Of a stretch of 6,388 nt of DNA, positions 6,171-6,388 are shown piece after piece; positions within the stretch are counted from its first letter, which is position 1, and each line of letters begins with the position of its first letter. The DNA comes from a bacterium (GTDB taxonomy: Bacteria > JAMCPX01). The position numbers were made by a program, and so were the translations under genes. The stretch lies in assembly GCA_021800575.1 (NCBI GenBank), contig JAJYYW010000087.1, positions 1 through 6,388 on the forward strand, given 5' to 3'. Below the pieces are notes generated by a model. It had not been told where the DNA came from. It made no database searches and was given only the letters and a program-made list of their open reading frames with translations.

Positions 6171-6261
6171 GAGGGGTCCGTTTACTTGAAGACACAGCTG
6201 CGATCTCCTGCCGTGGAGTGGTTCGACGTTTGTCAACTATGCAGCCCTGCTACGGTTTCCT

Positions 6262-6388
6262 CTACCGTGGTGTTGCATCCGGCAGACCGCCGTCTACCGG
6301 GATGGTTGCGCCGGTTGTCGGCGTCTGACGAGTTGCAAAGTATAATACCGCCCTGCCAACGTGGGCTGCCGTTATCTTTGCCTTGAGC
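6262..6388 (-). CDS. Short-chain dehydrogenase/reductase family protein, C-terminal 41 residues (runs off right edge)
   Basis: Minus-strand frame open from the window edge to a TAG at 6264-6262. The visible end, AHVGRAVLYFATRQTPTTGA then TIPVDGGLPDATPR, is the typical C-terminus of the SDR superfamily: the 'V..AV.FFA' helix, then TTGA.IPVDGG, the strand that closes the Rossmann fold. The 'PVDGG...PR' ending resembles SDR domains of sugar or polyol dehydrogenases and of fused aldolase/dehydrogenases, but the catalytic Ser-Tyr-Lys residues and cofactor loop lie outside the window, so substrate and full length are unknown. The frame is short because the window cuts it. The same strand carries the flavin reductase 318 bp downstream, separated by the repeat cluster, so joint transcription is uncertain. 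Confidence 0.82.
   Translation of the reverse strand, partial: LKAKITAAHVGRAVLYFATRQTPTTGATIPVDGGLPDATPR

Noticed and set aside
6252..6268. Hairpin ACGGT/ACCGT over the SDR stop codon as a terminator
   Set aside because: The stem is only 5 bp, overlaps the coding end, and has no T tract after it.
6069..6386. 105-codon plus-strand open frame at the right edge
   Set aside because: It runs through the palindromic repeats and then antisense to the clear SDR C-terminus; its product (LTPPLTRGIEGS-like) is typical of translated repeats.

Overview
The window looks like chromosomal DNA of a Gram-negative, probably anaerobic bacterium of the Desulfobacterota/Nitrospirota type. This is inferred from gene content: an outer-membrane porin of the phosphate-selective O/P type, a receiver protein with two DUF4388 (PATAN) domains, a short zinc-ribbon membrane protein, a separate Old Yellow Enzyme-like reductase with cysteines for an Fe-S cluster, and G/C-rich palindromic repeats of a kind common in those groups. 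No rRNA or other marker is present, so the assignment is tentative. Every gene I can support is on the minus strand; long plus-strand frames are shadows.

Reading in the direction of transcription (high to low coordinates): the 3' end of a short-chain dehydrogenase enters at the right edge (6388-6262). A 318-bp gap follows (6261-5944) holding three related stem-loop repeats and perhaps a weak promoter. Next is a single-domain FMN reductase of the NADH:flavin oxidoreductase/Old Yellow Enzyme family (5943-4759), a 249-bp gap with a terminator-like hairpin and the likely porin promoter, and then the porin (4509-3370).

A good sigma70-like promoter (3327-3299) starts a compact four-gene run: a receiver-DUF4388-DUF4388 protein (3270-1603), a zinc-ribbon protein with one transmembrane helix (1606-1025, ATGA overlap with the gene before), biotin-protein ligase birA (1019-228, 5-bp gap) and type III pantothenate kinase coaX (218 to the left edge, 9-bp gap). 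The last two are cofactor housekeeping genes: BirA attaches biotin to carboxylases and CoaX starts CoA synthesis. The first two look regulatory or scaffolding, and the receiver lacks its usual Mg-binding acidic pair.

I found no CRISPR array, phage, insertion sequence, tRNA or rRNA. The most interesting points are the degenerate receiver with its co-transcribed membrane zinc-ribbon partner, and the cluster of inverted G/C-rich repeats. I see no convincing evidence of a wholly new system.
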